A stretch of 64,000 nucleotides of DNA from Pseudomonas vancouverensis (GCF_004348895.1 NZ_RRZK01000036.1:1-64000), one strand, 5' to 3'. Shown: positions 8,365 to 16,942, counted from the stretch's first letter. The notes: generated from the letters alone by a model not told the origin. A program made the numbers and translations.

Positions 8365-9145
8365 ATATCTCCTGCTTTTCGCAGCGTTACTCTGTGCAGG
8401 CGTCGCGCAAGCCGACAACAGCAAGGCCAATGCTCCTGTCGTGGTCGACAGTGACGGTTTCAAGGAGCCGCTGAGCAAACTTACATTCAACCCGGGCCTG
8501 GACCAGCGTGAATTCGAGCGTTCGACGCTCAACGCCCTGAACGTCTACGACCCGCTGGAGGAGTGGAACCGCCGCGTTTACCACTTCAACTACCGCTTCG
8601 ACCAGTGGGTGTTCCTGCCGGTGGTCAACGGTTATCGCTACGTCACACCGAGCTTCCTGCGCACCGGCGTCAGCAACTTTTTCAACAACCTTGGCGACGT
8701 GCCAAACCTGTTGAACAGCCTGCTGCAACTCAAGGGCCAGCGCTCGCTGGAGACCACCGGACGCCTGCTGCTCAACACCACCCTGGGCATTGCCGGCCTG
8801 TGGGACCCGGCGACCGCGATGGGCTTGCCGCGCCAGAGCGAAGACTTCGGCCAGACCCTGGGTTTCTATGGAGTACCAGGCGGCGCCTACTTCGTATTGC
8901 CGATCCTCGGCCCGTCCAACCTGCGTGACACCGCGGGCCTCGCCGTCGATTTCACTGCCGAGAACGCGATCAACTTCCTCAATGTGGCTGAAGTCAGCTC
9001 CAACCACCCCGAAGTCTGGATCCTGCGCGGCATCGACAAGCGTTATCAGACCAGCTTCCGTTATGGTCAGATGAACTCGCCTTTCGAGTATGAAAAGGTG
9101 CGCTACGTGTACACCGAAGCACGCAAGTTGCAGATCGCCGAGTAA
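8357..9145 (+). CDS. mlaA: MlaA/VacJ outer-membrane lipid asymmetry protein
   Basis: A 262-residue MlaA family protein. MlaA removes misplaced phospholipids from the outer leaflet of the outer membrane and passes them to MlaC and the MlaFEDB transporter. Family landmarks are YDPLEEWNRRVYHFNYRFDQW (residues about 63-83), the NFFNNLGDVPNLLNSLLQ stretch, RLLLNTTLGIAGLWDPA, and QTLGFYGVPGGAYFVLPILGPS. Start is GTG at 8357, inside the end of the hydrolase gene. The N-terminus is a signal ending AQA then DN; the only cysteine in it (C13) does not sit in a good lipobox, so this copy may not be lipidated, unlike the E. coli protein. Confidence 0.93.
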   Translation: MAKYLLLFAALLCAGVAQADNSKANAPVVVDSDGFKEPLSKLTFNPGLDQREFERSTLNALNVYDPLEEWNRRVYHFNYRFDQWVFLPVVNGYRYVTPSFLRTGVSNFFNNLGDVPNLLNSLLQLKGQRSLETTGRLLLNTTLGIAGLWDPATAMGLPRQSEDFGQTLGFYGVPGGAYFVLPILGPSNLRDTAGLAVDFTAENAINFLNVAEVSSNHPEVWILRGIDKRYQTSFRYGQMNSPFEYEKVRYVYTEARKLQIAE

Positions 9146-9170
9146 CCTCGGCGACCTAACTCCCCTGATG

Positions 9171-9210
9171 AAAAAGCCCGCTGACCGTCACCGGTTCAGC
9201 GGGCTTTTTC
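9171..9210. terminator. Bidirectional Rho-independent terminator
   Basis: AAAAAGCCCGCTGA and its inverted copy TCAGCGGGCTTTTT surround a short loop. It separates mlaA (plus) from the mbtH-like gene (minus) and can serve both. Confidence 0.9.
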
Positions 9211-9223
9211 TTGCGCGAAGACT

Positions 9224-9451
9224 TCAGTTGGCCGTGGCCGCCTGCTCTTGCATTTTCTGGCGCAAGCTCAGCGGACGCATGTCGGTCCAGGTTTCCTCGA
9301 TATAGGCCAGGCAATCTTTTTTCAAACCGCTTTTGCCCACGGTGCGCCAGCCTTGGGGCACGGCCTTGTACTCCGGCCAGATCGAATATTGCTCTTCATG
9401 GTTGACCACGACCTGAAAGAGGATGTCTTCGCGATCGAATACTGACGTCAT
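9224..9451 (-). CDS. MbtH-like NRPS accessory protein
   Basis: A 75-residue MbtH family protein, a chaperone/activator that binds adenylation domains of nonribosomal peptide synthetases. The signature is complete: NHEEQYSIWP (residues about 17-26), P.GW, then CLAYIEETWTDMRP. The start ATG at 9451 has GGAG 8 bases upstream; a longer frame to 9502 has no support. It follows pvdH by 81 bases and is orthologous in context to the mbtH-like gene of P. aeruginosa pyoverdine clusters. A separate PvdS box sits at 9512-9535, so it should also be transcribed on its own. Likely partners are PvdL and the other pyoverdine synthetases elsewhere on the chromosome. Confidence 0.93.
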   Translation of the reverse strand: MTSVFDREDILFQVVVNHEEQYSIWPEYKAVPQGWRTVGKSGLKKDCLAYIEETWTDMRPLSLRQKMQEQAATAN

Positions 9452-9511
9452 GCTGTCTCTCCATCGTTGTAAGGCGTGCTGCACGCTGTGTGCAGCCGTC
9501 ATGTAGAAGGA

Positions 9512-9535
9512 ACGTCGGGAGCGGCGGAAAATTTA
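9512..9535 (-). promoter_or_regulatory. PvdS iron-starvation box ahead of the mbtH-like gene
   Basis: Exact TAAAT-N16-CGT on the minus strand (TAAAT at 9535-9531, CGT at 9514-9512), 60 bases upstream of the mbtH start. Its first bases coincide with the TAA stop of pvdH. Confidence 0.85.
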
Positions 9536-10933
9536 AAGACTGACGACGGCTGCTGCCAACGCCCGGCCAAAGATGTCGGCGACCTGGTCGATTTCAGCGG
9601 CGGTGATCACCAGCGGCGGCAGAAAGCGCACCACGGCGCCGTGACGTCCGCCCAGTTCAAGAATCAACCCGCGTTTCAGGCATTCGCGCTGAACCAGCGG
9701 TGCCAGGCGCGCGAACACCGGCGGATGACCGAGTGCGTCCGGCGTGCCTGTCGGGTCCACCAGTTCGACGCCGAGCATCAGGCCGCGACCGCGGACGTCG
9801 CCCAACTGCGGGAAATCCCGCTGCAGGATTCGCAAATGTTCGGCGAGGCGTTCGCCCATGCGGGTGGCATGTTCGCAAACCTTGTGCTCGACCAGATAAC
9901 GCATCACGGCCGAGCCTGCGGCCATAGCCATCTGATTACCGCGGAAGGTACCGGCATGGGCGCCGGGCAACCAGGTGTCGAGCCAATCGCGGTAAACCAC
10001 CACCGCCAATGGCAGACTGCCGCCGATGGCTTTGGACATCACCACCACGTCAGGAATGATGCCGGCGTGCTCGAAGGCGAACATCTTGCCGGTGCGGGCG
10101 AAGCCACTCTGGATTTCGTCGACGATCAGCGCCACGCCCGCCTGCTCGGTGATCCGCCGCAGGCCGCGAAGCCAGTCCAGATCGGCCGGAATCACCCCGC
10201 CCTCGCCCTGCACCACCTCGACAATCACCGCCGCCGGCAACTGCACGCCGGCTTCGGGATCGTTGAGCAAATTGTCCAGATAGTTCAGGTTGGCCTTGAT
10301 CCCCTGCTCCCCGCCCAAGCCGAACGGGCAACGGTAATCGTAGGGGTATGGCATGAACTGCACACCGCTGCTGAGCAAGGCACCCAGGGGCTTTTTCGGG
10401 CCGAGGCTGCCCATCAAGCTCAGCGCGCCCTGGCTCATGCCGTGATAACCGCCCTGGAACGACAATACCGTGCTGCGGCCGGTGGCCGTACGCACAAGCT
10501 TCAATGCAGCTTCAACAGCGTCCGTGCCGGTGGGGCCACAGAACTGAATCTTCGCCTCGGCGGCCATCGCTTCGGGTAGCAGGGCAAACAGGTCTTGAAC
10601 GAATTGGTCCTTGACTGGTGTCGTCAGGTCGAGGGTATGCAGGGGCAGTTCATCGGCCAGTACGTGCTGGATGGCCTCGATCACCACCGGATGGTTGTGG
10701 CCCAGGGCCAAGGTTCCGGCGCCGGCCAGGCAGTCTATGAAGGTGCGTCCTTCGACATCCTCGACATGGATACCCTTGGCTCGCTTGAGCGCCAGGGGAA
10801 TACGCCGGGGGTAGCTGCGGGCGTTGGATTCCTGGCGACTCTGCCGCGCCAGCAACGGCGACTCGTTGAACTGATAAAGCGTTTCGGCAGGCGTCGCCGG
10901 CTGCGCTTCGATAAGGCTGGTGGCGAATGACAT
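9533..10933 (-). CDS. pvdH: Diaminobutyrate-2-oxoglutarate transaminase PvdH
   Basis: A 466-residue class III PLP aminotransferase. It converts aspartate 4-semialdehyde plus glutamate to L-2,4-diaminobutyrate, the residue used by PvdL for the pyoverdine chromophore. Visible features are the cofactor-binding FCGPTGTDAVEAALK, the SFQGGYHGMS loop, LIVDEIQSGFARTGK, and the Schiff-base lysine K301 in VMSKAIGG. The start at 10933 (MSFATSL) follows GAGGGG by 5 bases. The upstream exact PvdS box at 11037-11060 and the downstream mbtH-like gene fix its role in pyoverdine rather than general diaminobutyrate metabolism. Confidence 0.93.
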   Translation of the reverse strand: MSFATSLIEAQPATPAETLYQFNESPLLARQSRQESNARSYPRRIPLALKRAKGIHVEDVEGRTFIDCLAGAGTLALGHNHPVVIEAIQHVLADELPLHTLDLTTPVKDQFVQDLFALLPEAMAAEAKIQFCGPTGTDAVEAALKLVRTATGRSTVLSFQGGYHGMSQGALSLMGSLGPKKPLGALLSSGVQFMPYPYDYRCPFGLGGEQGIKANLNYLDNLLNDPEAGVQLPAAVIVEVVQGEGGVIPADLDWLRGLRRITEQAGVALIVDEIQSGFARTGKMFAFEHAGIIPDVVVMSKAIGGSLPLAVVVYRDWLDTWLPGAHAGTFRGNQMAMAAGSAVMRYLVEHKVCEHATRMGERLAEHLRILQRDFPQLGDVRGRGLMLGVELVDPTGTPDALGHPPVFARLAPLVQRECLKRGLILELGGRHGAVVRFLPPLVITAAEIDQVADIFGRALAAAVVSL

Positions 10934-11036
10934 CTCTCGACCCCTCAATACGCTGTGGATAGTGACCAGAACTGCACACCGGACAGGTGCGCGTACCGGT
11001 CATGGGGCGCACTTGTCAGGATTTCCTGTTCTGGAA

Positions 11037-11060
11037 ACGCTTCAGCGAGGGGAGGATTTA
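11037..11060 (-). promoter_or_regulatory. PvdS iron-starvation box ahead of pvdH
   Basis: Exact TAAAT-N16-CGT on the minus strand (TAAAT at 11060-11056, CGT at 11039-11037), about 104 bases upstream of the pvdH start. It is the established recognition pattern of the ECF sigma factor PvdS. Confidence 0.87.
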
Positions 11061-11092
11061 GCGCAGATTTTCTGAAGATCAGCGTCGTAATC

Positions 11093-11181
11093 TGTGGGAG
11101 CGAGCTTGCTCGCGATGGCGACCGTACATTCAACATTAATGCTGCCTGGCTTGACGCTATCGCGAGCAAGCTCGCCCCCAC
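11093..11181. repeat. REP doublet (REPIN)
   Basis: Inverted pair of the REP core (TGTGGGAGCGAGCTTGCTCGCGAT and its complement) around a spacer of about 40 bases, between the pvdH promoter and the end of dsbS. Closely matches the element at 2374-2463. Confidence 0.9.
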
Positions 11182-11198
11182 GAAGGGATGGAGCTCTG

Positions 11199-12521
11199 TC
11201 AGACACTTTGCAGCGGCATGGTCAGCTCCACCCGCAGGCCATCCGGGCGACTGTCGAAATGCAGGGTGCAACCGCAGCGCTGGACGATGGCCTGGACAAT
11301 CGCCAGCCCAAGGCCACACCCGGTGCTCTGACCGTTGCGCCAGAAGCGCTGGGTCAAATGTTGCAGGTCTTCCTGGGCAATCCCCGGCCCATGGTCACGC
11401 ACCACGAACTGCACACGGTTGCCGACGGTTTCCAGGCTCAACTCCACCGCCTTATCGGAGGGGGTATGGCGCAAGGCGTTGTCGAGCAAATTGCGCAGCG
11501 CAGCAATCGACAGCACCGCAGGCATCTGTACCGGCGCCTCGGACGCCTTGGCCGGCCGTTGAAAATGAATGCGGTGGCGATCAGCGCTGGCGGCATCCTG
11601 TATGGCCAGCTTCGCCACTTGCTCGGCGTTGCATTGCACACCGTCATCGAACGACAAGCTGCCTTCGACCCGGGCCAACAGCAGCAACTGCTCGAGCGTG
11701 CGGTGCATGCGGTCGGCGCCCTCTTCGGCCCGGGCCAGGGATTGGTCCCGCGCCGCGCCGTCGGTCATGCGCGCCACTTGCAGATGGGTCTTGATCGCCG
11801 TCAGCGGGCTGCGCAATTCATGGGCGGCGTCACCGGTCAACCGCCGCTCGCGTTCAATGGTTTTGCCGATGCGCTGGAGTAACTGATTCTGAGTTTCCAG
11901 CAACGGCTGCAACTCACTGGGCAGTGGCTGGATCTGCAAGGGTTCAAGGGAGTCGGCGCTGCGCCGCATCAAGGCATCACGCATGCGGTTAAGCGGCGCC
12001 AATCCTTGGCCAATACCCAGCCAGAGCAGGCAGACGCACCCGAGCAAGGCCACCCCGACCGGCACCGACGCCGCCAGCAGGATCGACATGTTCAACGCCT
12101 CGCGCTCGATCTGCCGATCAGCCGTAGTGATGCGCAAATCGCCGCGGGCCAGGGTGAAACTGCGCCAGGGTGCGCCGTCGATCATCTGGTCGTGAAAGCC
12201 GAGTCTTTCAGCCTCCAGGGTTTGCTGCGGGTCGCTATGGCTGCGGGCGAGGATTTCCCCGCGCAACGAACTGACCTGACAGGCCATGCCTCCGGGCACG
12301 TTCAGTTGCTCGGCACTGAAATGCGTACCCTCGCCCTTGCTCGGCACCGGCGGCAGTTGCTCCATCAGGCCGGCGACCATGCGCGCCGATGCCACCAGGC
12401 GCTGGTCGAGGGAGAACATCATCTGATTGCGCAGATCGCTGAGCATCCAGGCCGCCGCCAAGGCCCAGATCAGCGCAAAAGCGACGCCGAGCGTCAGGCT
12501 CAGGCGCAAACGCAGGCTCAT
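11199..12521 (-). CDS. dsbS: Sensor histidine kinase DsbS
   Basis: A 440-residue inner-membrane kinase: membrane segment at about 8-28, periplasmic sensor region to about 150, second membrane segment about 151-170, HAMP linker, dimerisation box with the phospho-accepting H234 in DAAHELRSPLTAIK, and an ATP-binding domain with RNLLDNALRH, DHGPGI and GLGLAIV. The start ATG overlaps the dsbR stop as TGATG; a GTG three bases upstream is also possible. Position divergent from dsbD-dsbE-dsbG matches P. aeruginosa PA2480, the sensor of the DsbRS system linked to copper and control of dsb genes. The name rests on that synteny. Confidence 0.85.
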   Translation of the reverse strand: MSLRLRLSLTLGVAFALIWALAAAWMLSDLRNQMMFSLDQRLVASARMVAGLMEQLPPVPSKGEGTHFSAEQLNVPGGMACQVSSLRGEILARSHSDPQQTLEAERLGFHDQMIDGAPWRSFTLARGDLRITTADRQIEREALNMSILLAASVPVGVALLGCVCLLWLGIGQGLAPLNRMRDALMRRSADSLEPLQIQPLPSELQPLLETQNQLLQRIGKTIERERRLTGDAAHELRSPLTAIKTHLQVARMTDGAARDQSLARAEEGADRMHRTLEQLLLLARVEGSLSFDDGVQCNAEQVAKLAIQDAASADRHRIHFQRPAKASEAPVQMPAVLSIAALRNLLDNALRHTPSDKAVELSLETVGNRVQFVVRDHGPGIAQEDLQHLTQRFWRNGQSTGCGLGLAIVQAIVQRCGCTLHFDSRPDGLRVELTMPLQSV

Positions 12522-13201
12522 CACTTCGATTCTTCTCCGCCATCAGCCGGCCCCAGGCGATAGCCCAGGCCACGCACGGTTTCGACGATGCCGTTGCCGA
12601 GCTTGCGCCGCAGGTGATGGATATGGACGTTGAGGGCGTTGCTCTCCAGTTCATCGTTGAAACCGTAGACGCTGTCCTTGAGTTGCTCGGTCGACAGCAC
12701 CCGGCCACGGTTATGCAGCAATGCCTGCAACAAAGACTGCTCACGGCGCGACAGATCCACTGGCTGACCACACAGGGTGGTTTCGCGGCTGCTCGGGTCG
12801 TAAGTCAGGGTACCGTGCTCGATCAGGTTGACGCTGCGCCCAGCCACGCGCCGCAACAGCGTGTGCAGGCGCGCCGCCAGTTCGCGCAGGTCGAAGGGTT
12901 TGAGCAGGTAATCGTCGGCGCCCGCCTGCAAGCCGTCGACACGATCGGTGACCGAGTCCCGGGCGGTCAGAATCAGCACCGGCAACTCCATCCCGCCCTG
13001 GCGCAACTGCTGCAACAGCTTCAGGCCGTCTTCATCCGGCAGGCCGAGGTCGAGTACCATCACGTCGAATTCAGCCACCTTGAGCATCGCCCGGGCAGCG
13101 GATGCCGTGGCGACGTGTTCCACCGTCAGCCCCTGGGCCGTCAGGCCGGCAACGATGCCGCTGGCGATCAGTTCATCGTCTTCGCAAACCAGTACATGCA
13201 T
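12521..13201 (-). CDS. dsbR: OmpR-family response regulator DsbR
   Basis: A 226-residue regulator with an N-terminal receiver (acidic pocket EDD at 7-9, phospho-acceptor D51 in VMVLDLGLPDEDG, conserved K in LLKPFD) and a C-terminal winged-helix DNA-binding domain (SRREQSLLQALL, ALNVHIHHLRRKLG, VRGLGYRLG). The start at 13201 has GGGACT upstream; an in-frame ATG at 13231 is less likely. It is co-transcribed with dsbS and faces dsbD across a 154-base gap, where its operator is expected. By synteny it is the orthologue of P. aeruginosa PA2479. Confidence 0.87.
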   Translation of the reverse strand: MHVLVCEDDELIASGIVAGLTAQGLTVEHVATASAARAMLKVAEFDVMVLDLGLPDEDGLKLLQQLRQGGMELPVLILTARDSVTDRVDGLQAGADDYLLKPFDLRELAARLHTLLRRVAGRSVNLIEHGTLTYDPSSRETTLCGQPVDLSRREQSLLQALLHNRGRVLSTEQLKDSVYGFNDELESNALNVHIHHLRRKLGNGIVETVRGLGYRLGPADGGEESK

Positions 13202-13355
13202 GGGGAGTCCCGTATAAATAAAGCAGATCAAGCCACTGACCGATTAAGCGGACATTATGCCGCAAGCGCCTTGCCCACAAGGGCGACGCGGTTAATCATC
13301 GGTTAATCGCCACCGTCCATCGTTGCCCCTACTTGCACAGGGAAAAGGCTTACCC

Positions 13356-15092
13356 ATGCGTCGACTGTTTTTACTGTTTCTCGTCCTGATCTCGGGCCTG
13401 GCCCAGGCCGGGACCAATCCGTTCGAAACCAAACCCGAATTCCTTCCGGTTGATAAGGCCTTTACCTTTACCTCCGAGCGGCTGGAGTCGGGTGAAACCC
13501 AGCTGTACTGGCAGATCACTGACGGTTACTACCTCTATCAGAAACGTCTGAAGTTCGACGGACTGCCGGCCGAACACCATCCCGCGCTGCCGGAGGGGGA
13601 ATCCCACAGCGACGAATTTTTCGGTGAGCAACCGGTTTACCGTCAAGGCCTGGAGCTAAAGATTCCCGCTGGCGCCAGCGGCCAGGTCAAGGTTAGTTAT
13701 CAGGGCTGTGCCGACGCCGGCTTGTGTTACCCACCGCAGACCAAGGTCGTCGACCTGGGCGGTAACGGTGCAGTGAACACCACCGACGAAGCGCCCGATC
13801 AAGCCCTGGCCAGCGGCCTGCAACAACGCGCGCTGGGCTGGAGCCTGTTGGTGTTCTTCGGTCTTGGCCTGTTGCTGGCGTTTACCCCCTGCACCCTGCC
13901 GATGTTACCAATCCTGGCCGGGCTGATTGTTGGCAGCGGCGCATCGCCACGGCGCGGCCTGGTCCTGGCCACCAGTTATGTGGTGAGCATGGCGCTGGTC
14001 TATGCGGCGATGGGTGTGCTGGCTGCATCGCTCGGGGCGAACCTGCAGGCCTGGCTGCAAAACCCATGGCTACTGGGTACTTTCGCAGCGATTTTCGTCT
14101 TGCTGGCCCTGCCGATGTTCGGCTTCTTCGAACTGCAATTGCCGGTGGCCGTGCGTGATCGCCTGGAAAACGTCTCGCGCAATCAGCGCGGCGGCAGCCT
14201 GGTCGGTGCCGGTGTGCTGGGCGCCTTGTCCGGCCTGCTGGTCGGCCCATGCATGACCGCACCGCTGGCCGGGGCCCTGCTCTACATCGCGCAGAGCGGT
14301 AATGCCTTGCACGGTGGCTTGATCCTGTTCGCCATGGGCATCGGTATCGGTGTGCCGCTGTTGTTGCTGGTCACTGTCGGCAATCGCTTCCTGCCCAAGC
14401 CCGGCGCCTGGATGAACCTGCTCAAGGGCGTGTTCGGTTTCCTGTTCCTCGCCACCGCGCTGCTGATGTTGCGCCCGGTGCTCGACCCATCGCTGTGGGT
14501 CGGCCTGTGCGGTGCCCTGCTATTGATTGCTGCGTATTGCGCCTGGAAACAGTCGGAAGGCTTTGGCCATATCGCTCAGTTCTTCGGCGCCAGTTCCCTG
14601 TTGATGGGTTTGTGGGGCGGGTTGCTGGTGATCGGAGCCGCCGGTGGTGGCGATAGCCTGTTCAAGCCACTGGAGGTCTACCGCGCAGCGAATACCTCCG
14701 TTGCCAGCGCAGCGGTCGGCCATGACGCCTTTACCACCGTCAAGGACCCGCAAGCGCTGCAACGTGAACTCGACGCCGCCCGGGCGCAGGGGCAATGGGT
14801 GCTGCTGGACTACTACGCGGACTGGTGCGTGTCGTGCAAGGTCATGGAGAAAACCGTGTTCGGCAAACCTCAGGTCCTGGAAGCCTTGAGCGATGTTCGC
14901 CTGCTGCGGCTCGACGTCACCGCCGACAACGCTGCCAGTCGCGAATTGCTCGGTCGCTACAAAGTGCCAGGGCCTCCGAGCTTCGTCTGGATCGGCGCCG
15001 ATGGCGAAGAGCGTCGCGGCCAGCGCATCACCGGCGAAGTCGATGCAGAAACCTTCCTGCAGCGCTGGACCACTGCCCGAGACGCTCGCTGA
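13356..15092 (+). CDS. dsbD: Thiol:disulfide interchange protein DsbD
   Basis: A 578-residue protein with the full three-part DsbD layout. After a signal peptide (residues 1-18) comes the periplasmic alpha domain with its cysteine pair in CADAGLCYPP. The central eight-helix membrane domain holds cysteines in FTPCTLPM and GPCMTAPL. The C-terminal thioredoxin-like gamma domain has CVSC in YADWCVSCKVMEKTV. It carries electrons from cytoplasmic thioredoxin to periplasmic partners. Start at 13356 follows GGAAAAGG. It is the first gene of an overlapping operon with the TlpA/DsbE-like and dsbG genes and is the second DsbD type (as PA2478), tied to DsbG rather than to cytochrome maturation. Confidence 0.93.
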   Translation: MRRLFLLFLVLISGLAQAGTNPFETKPEFLPVDKAFTFTSERLESGETQLYWQITDGYYLYQKRLKFDGLPAEHHPALPEGESHSDEFFGEQPVYRQGLELKIPAGASGQVKVSYQGCADAGLCYPPQTKVVDLGGNGAVNTTDEAPDQALASGLQQRALGWSLLVFFGLGLLLAFTPCTLPMLPILAGLIVGSGASPRRGLVLATSYVVSMALVYAAMGVLAASLGANLQAWLQNPWLLGTFAAIFVLLALPMFGFFELQLPVAVRDRLENVSRNQRGGSLVGAGVLGALSGLLVGPCMTAPLAGALLYIAQSGNALHGGLILFAMGIGIGVPLLLLVTVGNRFLPKPGAWMNLLKGVFGFLFLATALLMLRPVLDPSLWVGLCGALLLIAAYCAWKQSEGFGHIAQFFGASSLLMGLWGGLLVIGAAGGGDSLFKPLEVYRAANTSVASAAVGHDAFTTVKDPQALQRELDAARAQGQWVLLDYYADWCVSCKVMEKTVFGKPQVLEALSDVRLLRLDVTADNAASRELLGRYKVPGPPSFVWIGADGEERRGQRITGEVDAETFLQRWTTARDAR

Positions 15093-15946
15093 TGCTGACC
15101 TTTACCCTGGGCACCTTCGCCATTGCGCTCAATCATCTGCTGCTGATCAGTGCCCTGGCGCTGGCCACTTTTGTCGGCTGGCGGGTGGCCAAGCGTGGTG
15201 GAGACAACCCCGAGTCGGCGCTGTTCAGCCTGTTTCTGCTGGGCATGCTCGTCGCCCGGATCAGCTTCGTGGTGGTCTACTGGACTCACTACCGCAACGA
15301 TCCGTGGCAGATGATCGACCTGCGTGACGGCGGTTTCCTCGCCTGGCCAGGTGTGATTGCAGTGCTGCTCGCCACGCTGTATCGCGGCTGGCGACGTCCG
15401 GGTTTACGCCGGCCACTGGGGTTCGGCGTGGCCAGCGGCCTGGGGTTCTGGTTGCTGGCCACATTGTCCCTGTCGATCTACGAGCAAGGCACACGCCTGC
15501 CGGACATTGCCCTGCGCAATGCCGCCGGTGAAACCGTGCAACTGGCCGACTACCAGGGTGGTCCGCTGGTGATCAACCTCTGGGCCACCTGGTGCCCGCC
15601 TTGTCGCCGGGAAATGCCGGTGCTGGAAAACGCCCAGCAGAATCGCCCGGACCTGACCTTCCTGTTCGTCAACCAGGCCGAAAGCATGCAAAGCGTTGCC
15701 ACCTTCCTGGAAACCCAGGGCCTGAGCCTGACCAACGTCCTGTTCGATGGCGGTGGCCGCCTGGGTCAGGCCGTCGGCTCCATGGCCTTGCCAACTACGC
15801 TGTTCTATAGCCCTGACGGTCGCCTGTTGGGCAGCCATCTGGGCGAACTGTCGGAAGCCAGCCTGGCCCGAGCACTGGAAAGCTTCGACACCACCCCCGC
15901 CCACTCCTCAAGGAAACTGCCATGCCCCGCCTCCGCCACCTGCTGA
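15092..15946 (+). CDS. Membrane-anchored TlpA/DsbE-like thiol oxidoreductase
   Basis: A 284-residue protein. The N-terminal half (about residues 1-128) has four hydrophobic segments and resembles a cut-down prolipoprotein diacylglyceryl transferase-like membrane region. The C-terminal half is a periplasmic thioredoxin-fold domain with the redox pair C168 and C171 in WATWCPPCRREMP and a cis-proline in ALPTTLFY. Its start overlaps the dsbD stop as TGATG, and its 3' end overlaps dsbG by 25 bases, so all three are one operon. It probably relays reducing power from DsbD. It matches PA2477 of P. aeruginosa in place and layout. Confidence 0.87.
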   Translation: MLTFTLGTFAIALNHLLLISALALATFVGWRVAKRGGDNPESALFSLFLLGMLVARISFVVVYWTHYRNDPWQMIDLRDGGFLAWPGVIAVLLATLYRGWRRPGLRRPLGFGVASGLGFWLLATLSLSIYEQGTRLPDIALRNAAGETVQLADYQGGPLVINLWATWCPPCRREMPVLENAQQNRPDLTFLFVNQAESMQSVATFLETQGLSLTNVLFDGGGRLGQAVGSMALPTTLFYSPDGRLLGSHLGELSEASLARALESFDTTPAHSSRKLPCPASATC

Positions 15947-16689
15947 CCCTTGGCCTCGGTGCCGCCCTGCTGCACCTGCCGTTGGTGCAGGCAGAAGAGT
16001 TGCCCGAGGCGATCAAGAAGATCGAAGCCAAGGGCGCGAAAATCGTTGGCCAGTTCGACGCGCCGGATGGCTTGCGTGGTTACGCCGCGCAGTACCAGAG
16101 CCGCGGCATGGCACTGTACCTGACCCCGGACGGCAAACACGTGCTGCTCGGCAACCTGTATGACGCCGACGGCAATGACCTGAGCAGTGCCCCCCTGCAA
16201 AAACTGGTGTACGCGCCGATGGCCAAGGAAGTCTGGGCGAAGTTTGAAACCAGCAACTGGATCGGCGACGGCAACAAGGACGCGCCGCGCGTGGTGTACC
16301 TGTTCAGCGACCCGAACTGCCCGTACTGCAACATGTTCTGGGAACAGGCTCGTCCCTGGGTCAAGGCCGGCAAGGTACAGTTGCGCCACATCATGGTCGG
16401 CATCATCCGCGAAGACAGCCCGGGCAAATCCGCCGCGCTGCTCGCCGCCAAAGACCCGGAAAAAGCCCTGAGGGACCACGAAGCCGCAGGCAAAACCAGC
16501 TCACTCAAAGCCTTGAAGGAAGTCCCCGCGGCTGTTCAGGCGAAACTCGCGGCCAACATGCAGTTGATGGAAGACCTGGAGTTACAGGCGACGCCGGCGA
16601 TTTTCTACATGGATGACAAGGGTGAGTTACAGCAACAGCAGGGCGCACCGTCGCCGGACAAACTGGTGGCAATTCTGGGACCGAAGTAG
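15922..16689 (+). CDS. dsbG: Thiol:disulfide interchange protein DsbG
   Basis: A 255-residue periplasmic DsbC/DsbG family protein. Residues 1-24 are a signal peptide (LVQA then EE). A dimerisation domain spans about 25-85, followed by a linker and a thioredoxin domain with the active-site pair C133-C136 in DPNCPYCNMF and the cis-proline TPAIFY near the end. DsbG is a disulfide isomerase that protects single cysteines from over-oxidation and is kept reduced by DsbD, encoded in the same operon. The ATG at 15922 lies inside the upstream gene; the ribosome site AAGGAAA is in that coding sequence. Confidence 0.92.
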   Translation: MPRLRHLLTLGLGAALLHLPLVQAEELPEAIKKIEAKGAKIVGQFDAPDGLRGYAAQYQSRGMALYLTPDGKHVLLGNLYDADGNDLSSAPLQKLVYAPMAKEVWAKFETSNWIGDGNKDAPRVVYLFSDPNCPYCNMFWEQARPWVKAGKVQLRHIMVGIIREDSPGKSAALLAAKDPEKALRDHEAAGKTSSLKALKEVPAAVQAKLAANMQLMEDLELQATPAIFYMDDKGELQQQQGAPSPDKLVAILGPK

Positions 16690-16707
16690 TCGGTTTTCCT
16701 GAAGCTG

Positions 16708-16734
16708 ATCGTTCCCGCTCTGAGTGGGAATGAT
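16708..16734 (+). terminator. Hairpin after dsbG
   Basis: ATCgTTCCCgCTC pairs with GAGtGGGAAtGAT, 20 bases after the dsbG stop. There is no T-run after it, so it may only stabilise the 3' end of the message. Confidence 0.4.
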
Positions 16735-16942
16735 CTGCTTCCTGCTCAGTGAACAACTTCACCTCCCCTGATTGGCAAACCTATTACTTCTGCAGACTTG
16801 AACAGTCACTATCAACGACAACCAAACCTTGACCACGCAATAAATTCACATCTAAAAATACGGCAACCCCAGCAACAAAACATATAATCGCATTCGCAAA
16901 AAACAACACCAACTCACCCAACATTTTTTCAAGGATGAAACA

